From CAWATZ01 sp963784995 (lineage in GTDB: Bacteria > Planctomycetota > Planctomycetia > Gemmatales > Gemmataceae), in contig CAWATZ010000002.1 in assembly GCA_963784995.1 (NCBI GenBank), positions 1,426,001-1,490,000 on the forward strand: a stretch of 64,000 nucleotides of DNA. Reading direction: 5' to 3'. Positions 52,581 through 61,371 of the stretch are shown here, one piece after another. Numbering within the stretch: the first letter of the stretch is position 1; each line of letters opens with the position of its first letter. The notes under the pieces are model-generated. The model saw only the letters and a program-made list of their open reading frames with translations, had not been told where the DNA came from and searched no databases. The translations under genes were made by a program, and so were the position numbers.

Positions 52581-53667
52581 CTAGCTCCCATACTGTCCCA
52601 GGATCTCCCCCTCCTGACCCGTCAGATACACTTCGAGTGCAAGTGCCGCGCCCACAATCGTGGCGGCGAATTCCCACGCCCGCTTGCACAGCAGGCGATG
52701 GAACCCTTGCAATCCCCGGCTGCTCACCAGCTCCGAAACCTCCTGAGCGGTGTTCGCCCGGGTGATCTGCCCGGTGAGAGCGGCATCGGCTCCGACCAAC
52801 CGGGCCAGCTCGGCCAGGAACGCGAAGTCCTGGCTGCTGCTGGTACTGTGGACCGATTCGCTCCCGGCAGCGAACTTGGCCAGCTTCCCAATCATCGCGA
52901 CCAACTTGACCTTCTCGATCCCCACCCGGGCGCAGTGCCTCAAAGCGTCGCCGAAAAACGGGCCGATCTGCACGAACGCATCCTCCGGCAGTGGGAAGCG
53001 TTGCCGGGCCAGGCGTTCGCCGCGGGCGCCCACGGTCAGGACCAGTTCCTTGACGCCTCCCGCCACGGCCACGTCAATCTCCTGGGTGACGCTGGCCAGC
53101 CAGGCGGCCGTCGAATAGGGCACGACAATCCCGCGTCGTGCCGAGGATCGAGATGCCGCCCACGATGCCCAGGCGCGGGTTGAACGTCTTTTTCGCCAGC
53201 TCCTCGCCTTTGGGCACGGAAATCTCCACGGCGACTCCGCGATCGGCCAGGCTGTGTTCGGCCAGGACTTCCTGGACCGTGTCCGCGATCAGCTTGCGCG
53301 GAGCCGGGTTAATGGCCGGCTCGCCCACGGGCACCGGTAGCCCCTTCTTCGTGACCAGGCCGACACCCACACCGCGCCGGAAGACAATGTCGGGCCCGCT
53401 CTCCCAGGTTACCCGCGAGCAAATCTCCGCCAGGTGCGTCACGTCCGGGTCGTCGCCTGCATCCTTGATCACGCTGGCCCGACCCTCCGGCTCCGTGAAG
53501 GTGCAGGTGTGGAGGGCGAAGGTCACCGTCTGGCCGGCGGGCAGGCGGATCGCCACATCCGCAAAAGACCGCTGCTGGATCAGAGCCAACAGTGCCCCCT
53601 TCGACGCGGCGGCCGCACAGGCTCCCGTCGTGTACCCTGAGCGCAGGTTCTCGCGATCCGCAGCCAT
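52581..53667 (-). CDS. cbiD: Cobalt-precorrin-5B C1-methyltransferase, frameshifted near 53134
   Basis: The ATG at 53667 lies 3 bases after the cobK stop with GGAGGG upstream. 'LRSGYTTGACAAAASKGALL', 'VTFALHTCTFTEPEGRASVI', 'DAGDDPDVTHLAEI', 'GVGLVTKKGLPVPVGEPAIN' and 'RLGIVGGISILGTT' are CbiD. Then the frame is lost at ACGACGCGGG (one apparent extra C) and resumes as 'GIVVPYSTAAWLASVTQEID', running to 'LARLVGADAALTGQITRANT' and the stop at 52581. Repaired length is about 361 residues, normal for CbiD. It methylates C1 in the cobalt-early pathway using S-adenosylmethionine. Confidence 0.9.
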
Positions 53668-53670
53668 CGC

Positions 53671-54448
53671 TCACCCTCCGCCTGCTTGATTGAGACACGC
53701 CTGCACGGCCGCCTCAATGCTTGGCACGCTGATCGCGTCTCCCGCTTCCGGCCGGCGGATCATGACCACCTTGATCCCAAGGTCGCCAGCGGCCAGCACC
53801 TTTTCTTCGACACCGCCCTCGCGCCCGAGGCCTTGGTGACCAGCGCGTCGATCCGGTACTCCTTCAGGGTCGCCCGGTTGAACTCGCGCGAGAACGGCGG
53901 CCGCAGACACAGCAGCCGATCCGGCGTGAACCCCACGGCCAGGGCTTGCTGGAGCGACAGTACGCACGGCAAGATGCGTGCCATCAGCTGCAACCGGTCT
54001 TGCAACGGAGCGAAGTGCTTGAGCTGCTTGGCCCCGATGGTCAGCAGGACACGGGAGCCGAGCGCCGGCAGCAACTCCGCCGCCTCCGCGAACGAATCGA
54101 CCAGCCGGGTTCCCGGCGGCGGCTCCCAGTCAGGCCGCTCATAGCGGACGTAGGGCACACCCAGCCGGAGACAGACCGCCTGGGCTAACCGCGTGATCCG
54201 GACGGCGAAGGGATGCGTGGCGTCCAGCACAATGTCCGCTTCTCCTCGGGCGAGGAAGTCGCTCAGGCTCTCTTCCGTGAAGCCGCGAGCCTCGACGCTG
54301 CACGACGGAGAGCAGCGGGCCATAGAGGTTCTGCCTCGCCTCCTCGCGAGTCACGGTGGCCACGGACCGCGAAGCCGGCCGCCAGCAGCGCTCGCGCCAG
54401 CGGCGGTCCCTCGGAGGTGCCGTCAAGCAGAAGGATGCGTTTCGTCAC
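53671..54448 (-). CDS. cobK: Precorrin-6A reductase, frameshifted three times
   Basis: The GTG at 54448 overlaps the cobM stop (GTGA). 'TKRILLLDGTSEGPPLARAL' is the CobK N-terminal nucleotide-binding turn. The frame shifts near 54375 to 'VATVTREEARQNLYGPLLSV', and near 54303 to 'VEARGFTEESLSDFLARGEA' with 'DIVLDATHPFAVRITRLAQA' and 'GSRVLLTIGAKQLKHFAPLQ'. It shifts again near 53830 to 'EGGVEEKVLAAGDLGIKVVM' and 'IRRPEAGDAI', ending at 53671. Repaired length is about 258 residues. It reduces the macrocycle (CbiJ/CobK step) with NAD(P)H. Three indels in one short gene could also mean decay, but each side remains well conserved. Confidence 0.82.
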
Positions 54449-55191
54449 GACTGCGCGCCCGAAATAGGTGTCCGTGGTTGCGATCGTAAAGCCGGGAGCG
54501 GTTCTGTCTCCCGCCGACCGCCGATGCCCACCAGGATCAGCGTTGTCCGCGTCAGGTTGTGCTGCCGGACCTCCTCGGCAAGACTGCGGAGGTCCGTCAG
54601 GATGATCTTCTCATCCGGCCAGGAAACGCGGTGCAGGATCGCGGTCGGCGTCTCCGGCGGATACGCCGTCAGGAGCTGTTCCTGCACCGATTCCACCAGC
54701 CGGGCGCTGAGGAAAATGCAGAGCGTCGCCCGATGCCGGGCCAGGTCCGCGAGTGCCTCTCCCGACGGCATCGGCGTCTGTCCTTCGGCCCGGGTAAGGA
54801 TGACGGTTTGCACCACCTCGGGTAAGGTCAACTCGGCGTTCAATGCTGCCGCCGCCGCCTGGAAGGAGCTGATGCCCGGAATGACCTCATAGCCGATGCC
54901 GGCCTCGTCCAGCAGGGTCATTTGCTCCTGAATCGCGCTGTACAGACTGGTATCGCCGGAATGAAGGCGGACCACGCGCTTGCCGGCGCGGACGGCGGTG
55001 GTCAGGCGGTCCATCACCTCTTCAAGCGTCAGGGAGGCGGAGTTGTGCAGCACCGCGTTGGCGGGGCAATGCCACAGCACTTCCTCGGGGACCAGCGAGC
55101 CGGCATAAACGACCACCTCGGCCTGAGCCAGAATGCGACGGCCCTTCAGTGTGAGCAGGTCGGGGTCGCCGGGGCCGGCGCCAACGAACAC
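54445..55191 (-). CDS. cobM: Precorrin-4/cobalt-precorrin-4 C11-methyltransferase
   Basis: This SAM-dependent tetrapyrrole methylase has 'FVGAGPGDPDLLTLKGRRIL' (motif 1), 'VVYAGSLVPEEVLWHCPANA', 'VVRLHSGDTSLYSAIQEQMT', 'GYEVIPGISSFQAAAAALNA' and 'PTAILHRVSWPDEKIILTDL', diagnostic of CobM/CbiF. The start is uncertain. The first in-frame start codon is a GTG at 55191, which trims the first strand. The frame is open upstream inside cbiG, with 'RSERRQSKVVFVGAGPG'. Either CobM is fused to CbiG through an indel near 55200, or it starts at this GTG. It methylates C11 before ring contraction by CbiG. Confidence 0.88.
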   Translation of the reverse strand: MFVGAGPGDPDLLTLKGRRILAQAEVVVYAGSLVPEEVLWHCPANAVLHNSASLTLEEVMDRLTTAVRAGKRVVRLHSGDTSLYSAIQEQMTLLDEAGIGYEVIPGISSFQAAAAALNAELTLPEVVQTVILTRAEGQTPMPSGEALADLARHRATLCIFLSARLVESVQEQLLTAYPPETPTAILHRVSWPDEKIILTDLRSLAEEVRQHNLTRTTLILVGIGGRRETEPLPALRSQPRTPISGAQS

Positions 55192-56321
55192 GACCTTGCT
55201 CTGGCGACGCTCCGACCGTGCCGCGCCAGCCGGGCCAGGGCGAAGGTCATGCGCTGCGGGCCGTGCGGCGAACTCACGACCTGCTTCTCCACCAGGAGAC
55301 GAGCCGCACCCGCCGCCAGCAGGGCCGCCGGCTCGGCCACGCCGGGCGTCCCCACGCACCGAGCCACGACCTCAGAGGGGTTCGGCGTTCCGGCAACCGC
55401 AGCCAGTTCCTCGGCGGAGTAGAAATGCGTTTGCCAGCCGTGGCGTGCGGCCAGATCCACAAGGCCCTGTTCGTCGGCTTTCAGGGCAACGCTGGCCAGG
55501 GTGCCGATGCTGTCCCGGCAGAACCGATGCTCCGCGAGAAAGCGATCCAGCCCGTCTTCCAAAGCGGCCGCTGAAATGCCGCGCTCGCACCCAACGCCCA
55601 GCACCAGGCTCTTCGGCCGATACCAGAGGATGCGCTCCTCCGCGATGCCGTGGTAATCCTCCACCAGGCGATCAGTGATCCACAGGACGTGAGCGAACGA
55701 TTGCCCCACCAGGCGTTCGGCGTCTCGCACCGCTGTCACGTTCGTTGGCAAGTCCATCTGGTCTAGCCAGGAACCTGGCGCCCCGATCTCCTGGATGGTA
55801 GCCACGGGCTCGCCATCCACCAAGGCCCGGGCCGCTGGTTTGAATCGATCCCGAGGTGAGGCCGTCCAGCCGAAGGCGTCTTCGAGCAGATCCAAACTTA
55901 GACCGCCGACCACGTCCGAAGCCGTGGTAATGACCGGCGTCGCTCCAAGACAGCCGGCCACGGTGCGTGCGAAGGCGTTGGCACCGCCCTTGTGCCCCGA
56001 GAGCAAGGGAATGACGAACTGCCCCGCCTCGTCCACGGCCAGCACGCCGGGGTCGGTTTCCTTGGAGCCGAGACAGGGGGCGATCAACCGGGTGACGGCC
56101 CCCGCGGCGAGGAAGAAGACGATCTGCCCGCAGCGGCGAAACAGTTCCGCAACTCGCTCCGACAGCGCACCGTCAAAGGTCGTTTCCCAGCCGTGTTCCG
56201 CGGGACCGTAGCGATCCGGCCGGTGAACCTCGCCACTGCGCAGCCTCTGCCGAAGCAGGCGTGCCTGTTCCACGCCGCGCCGGGTGACCGCGACCAGGGC
56301 AATCGTTGAAGAGGAGTTCAT
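55146..56321 (-). CDS. cbiG: Cobalt-precorrin-5A hydrolase
   Basis: The ATG at 56321 overlaps the cobL stop (ATGA). The N-terminal CbiG domain has 'TIALVAVTRRGVEQARLLRQ', 'GQIVFFLAAGAVTRLIAPCL', 'VLAVDEAGQFVIPLLSGHKG' and 'GANAFARTVAGCLGATPVIT'. The C-terminal CobE-like domain has 'SLVLGVGCERGISAAALEDG', 'IGTLASVALKADEQGLVDLA' and 'PNPSEVVARCVGTPGVAEPA'. After 'GPQRMTFALARLARHGRS' the last 20 codons look frame-lost and overlap cobM. It opens the delta-lactone of cobalt-precorrin-5A and marks the cobalt-early route. Confidence 0.92.
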   Translation of the reverse strand: MNSSSTIALVAVTRRGVEQARLLRQRLRSGEVHRPDRYGPAEHGWETTFDGALSERVAELFRRCGQIVFFLAAGAVTRLIAPCLGSKETDPGVLAVDEAGQFVIPLLSGHKGGANAFARTVAGCLGATPVITTASDVVGGLSLDLLEDAFGWTASPRDRFKPAARALVDGEPVATIQEIGAPGSWLDQMDLPTNVTAVRDAERLVGQSFAHVLWITDRLVEDYHGIAEERILWYRPKSLVLGVGCERGISAAALEDGLDRFLAEHRFCRDSIGTLASVALKADEQGLVDLAARHGWQTHFYSAEELAAVAGTPNPSEVVARCVGTPGVAEPAALLAAGAARLLVEKQVVSSPHGPQRMTFALARLARHGRSVARARSCSLAPAPATPTCSH

Positions 56322-57559
56322 CGTTTCCGGGCTCGCACAATCATGATCGGATGCTCGGGCTCCAGGCTGTGCCACTGGCCCAGCGGCCGGGAGTGGGCCA
56401 GCTGCACGGAGGTCGCCTCGGGTTCCAGGCCAAGCTCACGCAAGCTCTCCCAGCCGCGCGAGAAAGTCTCCAGCGTGATGCAGCTGAGGACGATCCGCCC
56501 GCCGGGCCTGAGCCGGGCCGTGACCGCCCCGAGGATTTCCGCCAGCCGGCCGCCGCTGCCGCCGATGAAAACCGCGTCGGGGTCCGGCAATTCCTCCAGG
56601 CCCTCCGGCGCTTCCGTCCGGAGAGCGCGGACCTGTCCCGCACCGAACCGCGCCACGTTGGCCTCCAGCCGGACGAAGGCGGTCGCATCGCGCTCGACCG
56701 CCCAGACCTTGAGCCGGGACGAGAGCCGGGCCGCTTCCAGCGACACGGACCCGGTGCCGGCGCCCACGTCCCAGAGGATGTCGTCGGGCCGCAACTCCAG
56801 ATAGCACAGTGCCAGCAGCCGGACTTCTCGACGGGTCACCATCCCGCGCGACGTCGTCTGCTGGAGGAGGATTGACTCTGGAATACCCAGGAGCGGCAGG
56901 TCGGTGACCGCAGGCGCCGGGCTCGCCTCGCGGAGGAGAACGACGACATTCAGGGGAGAGAATGTCTGCTCGTGCAAGCAACCAGGAGCGAAGCGCGAGA
57001 TCCGCTCGTCGCTCCCACCCAGGTTCTCGCAGACCCAGAGGCCGTACTCGCCGGCGGCACCCAGCAGACACAGCAAGTCCGCGATGGCCGCAGGGTGGTT
57101 CGTGGCGTCGGTCAGCACCGCGATCTTCGGCGCTCGGGTCTGGATGGCCGCTACCAGCGACTCCAGGGGCCGGCCATGCAGGCTGACCACCCGTGCGTCG
57201 TGCCAGGTTTCCTTGATGCGGGCGAACGCCAGCTGCACCGAGGTGACCTGCGGCAGGAAGATCAAATCCTCTCGGGGGATGGCCTCTAGCAGGGCCCGGC
57301 CGATCCCGTAGAAGAGCGGATCGCCCGAGGCCAGCACAACCGTCTTGTGCCGGCGATATCGCTCCTGGATCGTGCGGACGAATCCCGGCACGTCGCTGAC
57401 CAGAACAACGGTTTCGCCCCGCCACTCGGGAAAGAAGTCGAGATGCCGGCGACCACCCGCCAGGATTCGCGCCGCCTCGACATTGGCGCGAGCCTCCGGG
57501 GACAGTCCCGCTGGACCATCGTGGCCGATGCCGGCAACGACAAGGGGGTGTCCACTCAT
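56318..57559 (-). CDS. cobL: Precorrin-6Y C5,15-methyltransferase (decarboxylating), CbiE-CbiT fusion
   Basis: This is a 413-residue protein. Residues 1-200 are the CbiE methylase ('PLVVAGIGHDGPAGLSPEAR', 'VVLASGDPLFYGIGRALLEA', 'ISRFAPGCLHEQTFSPLNVV'). Residues 215-413 are the CbiT Rossmann methylase ('LRPDDILWDVGAGTGSVSLE', 'DAVFIGGSGGRLAEILGAVT', 'RLRPGGRIVLSCITLETFSR'). It methylates C5 and C15 and removes the C12 acetate carboxyl. The ATG at 57559 has GAGGGG upstream and overlaps the cobH stop by 4 bases; the 3' end overlaps cbiG by 4 bases. Confidence 0.95.
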   Translation of the reverse strand: MSGHPLVVAGIGHDGPAGLSPEARANVEAARILAGGRRHLDFFPEWRGETVVLVSDVPGFVRTIQERYRRHKTVVLASGDPLFYGIGRALLEAIPREDLIFLPQVTSVQLAFARIKETWHDARVVSLHGRPLESLVAAIQTRAPKIAVLTDATNHPAAIADLLCLLGAAGEYGLWVCENLGGSDERISRFAPGCLHEQTFSPLNVVVLLREASPAPAVTDLPLLGIPESILLQQTTSRGMVTRREVRLLALCYLELRPDDILWDVGAGTGSVSLEAARLSSRLKVWAVERDATAFVRLEANVARFGAGQVRALRTEAPEGLEELPDPDAVFIGGSGGRLAEILGAVTARLRPGGRIVLSCITLETFSRGWESLRELGLEPEATSVQLAHSRPLGQWHSLEPEHPIMIVRARKR

Positions 57560-58179
57560 GACGGCCCCTCCCGGGCGAGCAGCAGCAAGGCGTTGACCGC
57601 CGCGGCCGCGACGGCGCTGCCACCTCTCCGTCCGCGCACCGCCATGATCGGCACCGGTAAGGCCAGGGCCTCTTCCTTGCTCTCGATGACGCCGACAAAG
57701 CCGACCGGCATCGCCAGGATCAGCCGTGGCCGGGCAGCACCTCGGCGGACTGCGGCACCCAGGGCGGACAGGGCCGTCGGGGCGTTCCCGACCACAAAGA
57801 TCGCCTCCGGCAAAGTGGCGACCGCCTGTTCCATCGCGCGGGCACAGCGGGTTAATCCAGGCACTTCGCGTGACACCTCGGGAGCGTCCAGGAAGCAATG
57901 CAAGCCAACGCCCAATGCCTCCCGCACCGGGGCCTGAATGCCGACGGCGAGCATGCGCACGTCGGTAACGATCGGGACACCTTCTCGGAACGCCTGCACT
58001 CCCGCGGCGGCGGCACCCGGGCTGAAGCACACCAGCCGGCCCAGTTCCAGGTCACCGGAAGCGTGGATCATGCGCCGCACAATCGGCCATTCCAGCGGCC
58101 CGAAGGAATGAACGCCGACCTCCGCTTCGATGATGCGGAAGCTCTCCGTCAAGATGTCGTCGGGATGGACCGCCCTCAT
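57556..58179 (-). CDS. cobH: Precorrin-8X methylmutase
   Basis: This is a 207-residue protein. The ATG at 58179 has GGAGG 6 bases upstream and begins just after the cobJ stop; upstream in-frame codons belong to cobJ. 'DILTESFRIIEAEVGVHSFG' and 'IVRRMIHASGDLELGRLVCF' contain the catalytic histidine region. 'GVPIVTDVRMLAVGIQAPVR' and 'ILAMPVGFVGVIESKEEALA' are CobH/CbiC signatures, with 'MAVRGRRGGSAVAAAAVNAL' at the end. It migrates the C11 methyl group to C12, giving (cob)yrinate. Confidence 0.95.
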   Translation of the reverse strand: MRAVHPDDILTESFRIIEAEVGVHSFGPLEWPIVRRMIHASGDLELGRLVCFSPGAAAAGVQAFREGVPIVTDVRMLAVGIQAPVREALGVGLHCFLDAPEVSREVPGLTRCARAMEQAVATLPEAIFVVGNAPTALSALGAAVRRGAARPRLILAMPVGFVGVIESKEEALALPVPIMAVRGRRGGSAVAAAAVNALLLLAREGPS

Positions 58180-58180
58180 C

Positions 58181-58930
58181 TCATTCCTCCACCGGCAGCG
58201 CGTACCCTCGGGGTGTGACGATGGCATTGCCGAACCGTCGCGTCTGGGAACTGCCGACGATCACCGTCGTGAACATGTCCACGACGGCCGCGGTCATGCC
58301 GGCGAGGGTGGTCATCTCCACCGCCTGGCCCGGCCGATACGCATTTCGCACGACGCCGACACACGTTTCCGGCGAGCGACTGCTGAGCAAGATCTCCTGG
58401 GCACGCCGGTACTGCCAGTCGCGCCGCCGGCTCTTCGGGTTCAGCAGCGCCAGCACAAAGTCCGCCTCCGCCGCGGCTCGCAGCCGTCGTTCGATCAGCT
58501 CCCACGGAGTAAGCAGATCGCTGAGGCTGACGACGGCGAAGTCATGGCCGAGCGGGGCTCCGAGCAGGGCCGCCGCCGCGTTCACGGCCGAGACGCCGGG
58601 GACCACGACCACTTCCTCCTGGCCCTCGTTTCCCAGGCACTCCAGGACCAGGCTCGCCATGCCGTAGACGCCTGGATCGCCGCTGGAAATCACGCACACG
58701 ATTCGCCCCTCCCGCAGCCGGTCCACCGCCAAGCGGGCTCGCTCCGTCTCCTGGGTCAAGGGCAGGGCCAGACACTCCTTGCCCGCAACCAGATCGCGGA
58801 CCCAGGTGAAATAGCCGTCATAGCCGATGACGACTTCGGCTTGCCGGAGCGCCTCCAGGGCCTGCCCGGTCATTGCCGAGCGGTCGCCCGGCCCCAGCCC
58901 AACCACGAACAGCCGGCCCTGTCCGCTCAC
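58181..58930 (-). CDS. cobJ: Precorrin-3B C17-methyltransferase
   Basis: This 249-residue SAM-dependent methylase has 'RLFVVGLGPGDRSAMTGQAL', 'VVIGYDGYFTWVRDLVAGKE', 'RIVCVISSGDPGVYGMASLV', 'VVVVPGVSAVNAAAALLGAP', 'LGHDFAVVSLSDLLTPWELI' and 'VDMFTTVIVGSSQTRRFGNA', all standard for CobJ/CbiH. It methylates C17 and contracts the ring. A family palindrome separates it from cobI, the only long gap on this side of the operon. It is followed tightly by cobH. Confidence 0.95.
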   Translation of the reverse strand: MSGQGRLFVVGLGPGDRSAMTGQALEALRQAEVVIGYDGYFTWVRDLVAGKECLALPLTQETERARLAVDRLREGRIVCVISSGDPGVYGMASLVLECLGNEGQEEVVVVPGVSAVNAAAALLGAPLGHDFAVVSLSDLLTPWELIERRLRAAAEADFVLALLNPKSRRRDWQYRRAQEILLSSRSPETCVGVVRNAYRPGQAVEMTTLAGMTAAVVDMFTTVIVGSSQTRRFGNAIVTPRGYALPVEE

Positions 58931-58944
58931 TGTTGCTCCTCCAG

Positions 58945-59013
58945 GCGAGCGGCGCGGCGTCAGCCCGCCGGTAAGTACCTTCCACCGGCGGGCTTACGCC
59001 GCGCCGCTCGCCC
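58945..59013. repeat. Long palindrome, GCGAGCGGCGCGGCG-core family, copy 3, inside the cobalamin operon
   Basis: 29-bp arms (58945-58973 and 58985-59013) with one mismatch surround an 11-base loop, between the cobI stop and the cobJ start. The core is the same as at 16536-16621 and 21918-22008. Confidence 0.92.
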
Positions 59014-59729
59014 TATCTGTCCCGCCGCAGAATCACCAGCGAGAAGTACGGCAACTCCTGCCCTCGCAGCGATTCCAGGTCCGTCACGATCCGCTCCGCC
59101 GGTGTCCCGACTTGCTCCAGGTACACGACCTGGATTGGGCCGGACACAGACGTCAGCTCCGTTAGCAGTTGATCAAAAACACTGTGGACCTTGAGCAAGA
59201 ACACTGTGGCGAATTCCTCGAGCAGCGCGGGCAAGCGCCGCAGCCCATACGCAGCCGGGACCACCGCCACCCGCTCATCCAGCCGGGCCACCGGAACTCC
59301 GGCTCGCGCCGCCGCGGCGCTCGCCGATGTCACTCCCGGGACGATCTCGACCCGCACCTCCGGATAACGGCACAGCTGCTCGTACAGATGCAGAAACGTA
59401 CTGTAAAACAGCGGGTCGCCCTCGGTGATCCACGCGGCTGACTTTCCCTGACGCAGCTCCTCCACAATGGCCGCCGCGGCGCTGGCGTACGTGTCGCCGT
59501 TCGCGGTCCGATCGCGGGACATGCACAGAGTCACCGACCGGAACTTGCTCTCCGGCAGACCGAGCGGCCCGACGATCCGTCGGACAAAGCTGCCGCTGCT
59601 GCCACTCCCCGCCGGCAAGAAGATCCAATCGACCGCACGGAGGATGCGCTCCGCCTTGCGCGTGATCAGCTCCGGATCACCGGGGCCGACGCCCACCCCA
59701 TAAAAAAGGCCGAGACTCTGCTTCGTCAT
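59013..59729 (-). CDS. cobI: Precorrin-2 C20-methyltransferase
   Basis: This 238-residue SAM-dependent methylase has 'GLFYGVGVGPGDPELITRKA', 'WIFLPAGSGSSGSFVRRIVG', 'SAAWITEGDPLFYSTFLHLY', 'VEIVPGVTSASAAAARAGVP' and 'TVFLLKVHSVFDQLLTELTS', the CobI/CbiL pattern. It methylates C20 of (cobalt-)precorrin-2. It is separated from both neighbours by long palindromes (58945-59013 and 59745-59820), unlike all other genes of the operon, which overlap or nearly touch. Its stop codon coincides with the end of the downstream palindrome. Confidence 0.95.
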   Translation of the reverse strand: MTKQSLGLFYGVGVGPGDPELITRKAERILRAVDWIFLPAGSGSSGSFVRRIVGPLGLPESKFRSVTLCMSRDRTANGDTYASAAAAIVEELRQGKSAAWITEGDPLFYSTFLHLYEQLCRYPEVRVEIVPGVTSASAAAARAGVPVARLDERVAVVPAAYGLRRLPALLEEFATVFLLKVHSVFDQLLTELTSVSGPIQVVYLEQVGTPAERIVTDLESLRGQELPYFSLVILRRDR

Positions 59730-59744
59730 GGCTGCTCCGTCAGT

Positions 59745-59820
59745 GTCGGTTCCCCCAGCCGCTTGCGGCTTAGCGCCACCGCGGGGTGGCGCTAAGCCGC
59801 AAGCGGCTGGGGGAACCGAC
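59745..59820. repeat. Long palindrome inside the cobalamin operon
   Basis: Perfect 36-bp arms (59745-59780 and 59785-59820; right arm ends GGCTGGGGGAACCGAC) have only a 4-base loop, between the cbiX stop and the cobI start. Its core sequence is different from the 58945-59013 element. Confidence 0.93.
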
Positions 59821-59822
59821 TC

Positions 59823-60744
59823 TCAGTGCTGGTGCGGATGGCTGTGGTCGTGGTGATGATGGTGGTGGTCCCCATCCTGGCCGATGCCGCGCACGTGGTG
59901 ATGATGCCCGACCTGCGGCTGGCCCACCGCCTGCTCGAAGCCGGGCAAGTGGACCCGATATTTGCACAGCTCGCAGTTCATGTTCGGGCTGCCGTGAATC
60001 GCTTCCTCAGCCCGTTCCGCGAACACTTCGTAAAGCAGCGGATGGGCGTCGAGATAGCCAGCACAGAGGAACTCCGTCTCCGGATGCTGCTTCCCGAACT
60101 CCAGTGTCTGCTGACGGATGCGTTTCTCCAGCACCCCGGTAAACAGGAAGAACGGAAAGACCAGGACGCGAGCAAACCCCAGCCGGCGGCAGCGTTCCAG
60201 CGCCTCCGGCAGCAGCGGCGTCGTCACGCCGATGTAGCACGCCGCGTTCCAGCCATAGCCCATCCCCTCGGCGAGCATGCGGGCCAGCTTGCAGACGTCG
60301 GCGTTGGCGTCCGGATCGCTGCTGCCCCGGCCGACGACCAGCAGCACCGTGTCCTTCCGCTCCGTCGGGTTTGCTGGTGCGCTCGGCCTCTTCCAGGCGG
60401 ATGCGGCACAGCTCGATGATCTTGGCGTGCAGGTGCAGGTGCCGGCCGTAGTGAAAGCGGACGTTGGGGTAACGCCGCCGGGCTTCGTGGATCTCGCTGG
60501 GGATGTCGTTCTTGGCGTGCCCGGCCGCCATCAGCATCCCCGGCAGCACGGCGATCGTTTCCGCTCCGCGAGCGACACAGCGCTCGATGCCCTCGCCGAT
60601 CACTGGCCGGGCGAACTCCAGGAAACCGCACTCGACGATCCGCTCCAGGTCGTGGGCGCGGAACAGGTCCACCAGCCGGAGGAACTCCCGCGTGCCGTCC
60701 GGGTCCCGGCTGCCGTGTCCGACGAAGCAAACTGCTGGTTGCAT
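59823..60744 (-). CDS. cbiX: Sirohydrochlorin cobaltochelatase, two-domain with His-rich tail, frameshifted near 60355
   Basis: The N-terminal CbiX domain starts at the ATG at 60744: 'PAVCFVGHGSRDPDGTREFL' with the metal-site histidine, 'ERIVECGFLEFARPVIGEGI', 'IAVLPGMLMAAGHAKNDIPS'. After 'LEEAERTSK' the frame is lost near 60355. One base off, 'ERKDTVLLVVGRGSSDPDAN' starts the second CbiX domain ('ARVLVFPFFLFTGVLEKRIR'). The C-terminus is a histidine-rich tail (HHHH and HHHHHH runs within the last 30 residues), a feature of CbiX proteins thought to hold metal. Repaired length is about 307 residues. It inserts cobalt into sirohydrochlorin, the committing step of the cobalt-early route. Confidence 0.9.
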
Positions 60745-60757
60745 GAGAGAGGTCCCT

Positions 60758-61363
60758 TCAAAACTCGATGCCCTTCTGTGCCTTGATTCCCGACCGATAG
60801 GGATGCTTGATCAGCTTCATCTCCGTCACCAGGTCGGCCAGATCGATCAGCTCGTCCCGGGCGTTGCGGCCGGTGACGACCACGTGAAGCATCGGCCGCT
60901 TGCCGCGCAGCTCCGCGAGGACTTCCTCCAGAGGCAGGTACTCGTGCTTCAGCACCACGTTCAGCTCGTCCAGGATGACCAGGTCGAACGATTCATCGCG
61001 CAGCAGGGACACCGCCCTGTCCCACGCCTTGCGCGCGGAGGCCATGTCCTGGTCGCGGTCCTGCGTGTTCCAGGTGAAGCCGTCGCCCATCACGTGCATT
61101 TCCAGCGCGGGGGCCAGGCGCACCGCGAGAGCGGCTTCACCAGTGGCCATCGCCCCCTTGATGAACTGCACGATGCCGACACGCATTCCCTGGCCCAGTG
61201 CCCGGAACGCCAGCCCCAGCGCCGCCGTGGTCTTGCCCTTGCCCGCTCCGGTATGGACGATGAGCAGGCCCTTCTCCTGGGTGGCCCGCGCTTTGCGAGC
61301 CTCGAAGGCTTCTTTCTGCCGCATCATCCGCTGCCGGTGCAGCTCGGCTTCGTCCGGTTCCAT
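60758..61363 (-). CDS. cobO: Cob(I)yrinic acid a,c-diamide adenosyltransferase
   Basis: This 201-residue CobA/CobO/BtuR-type enzyme has a P-loop 'LLIVHTGAGKGKTTAALGLA' (residues 39-46), 'VGIVQFIKGAMATGEAALAV', 'MGDGFTWNTQDRDQDMASAR', 'SFDLVILDELNVVLKHEYLP' and 'LHVVVTGRNARDELIDLADL'. It transfers the adenosyl group to the corrin cobalt. The ATG at 61363 has GAGGTG upstream; a GTG at 61375 overlapping the cobQ stop is possible. It is followed by cbiX after 13 bases. Confidence 0.94.
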   Translation of the reverse strand: MEPDEAELHRQRMMRQKEAFEARKARATQEKGLLIVHTGAGKGKTTAALGLAFRALGQGMRVGIVQFIKGAMATGEAALAVRLAPALEMHVMGDGFTWNTQDRDQDMASARKAWDRAVSLLRDESFDLVILDELNVVLKHEYLPLEEVLAELRGKRPMLHVVVTGRNARDELIDLADLVTEMKLIKHPYRSGIKAQKGIEF

Positions 61364-61371
61364 CTCGCACC

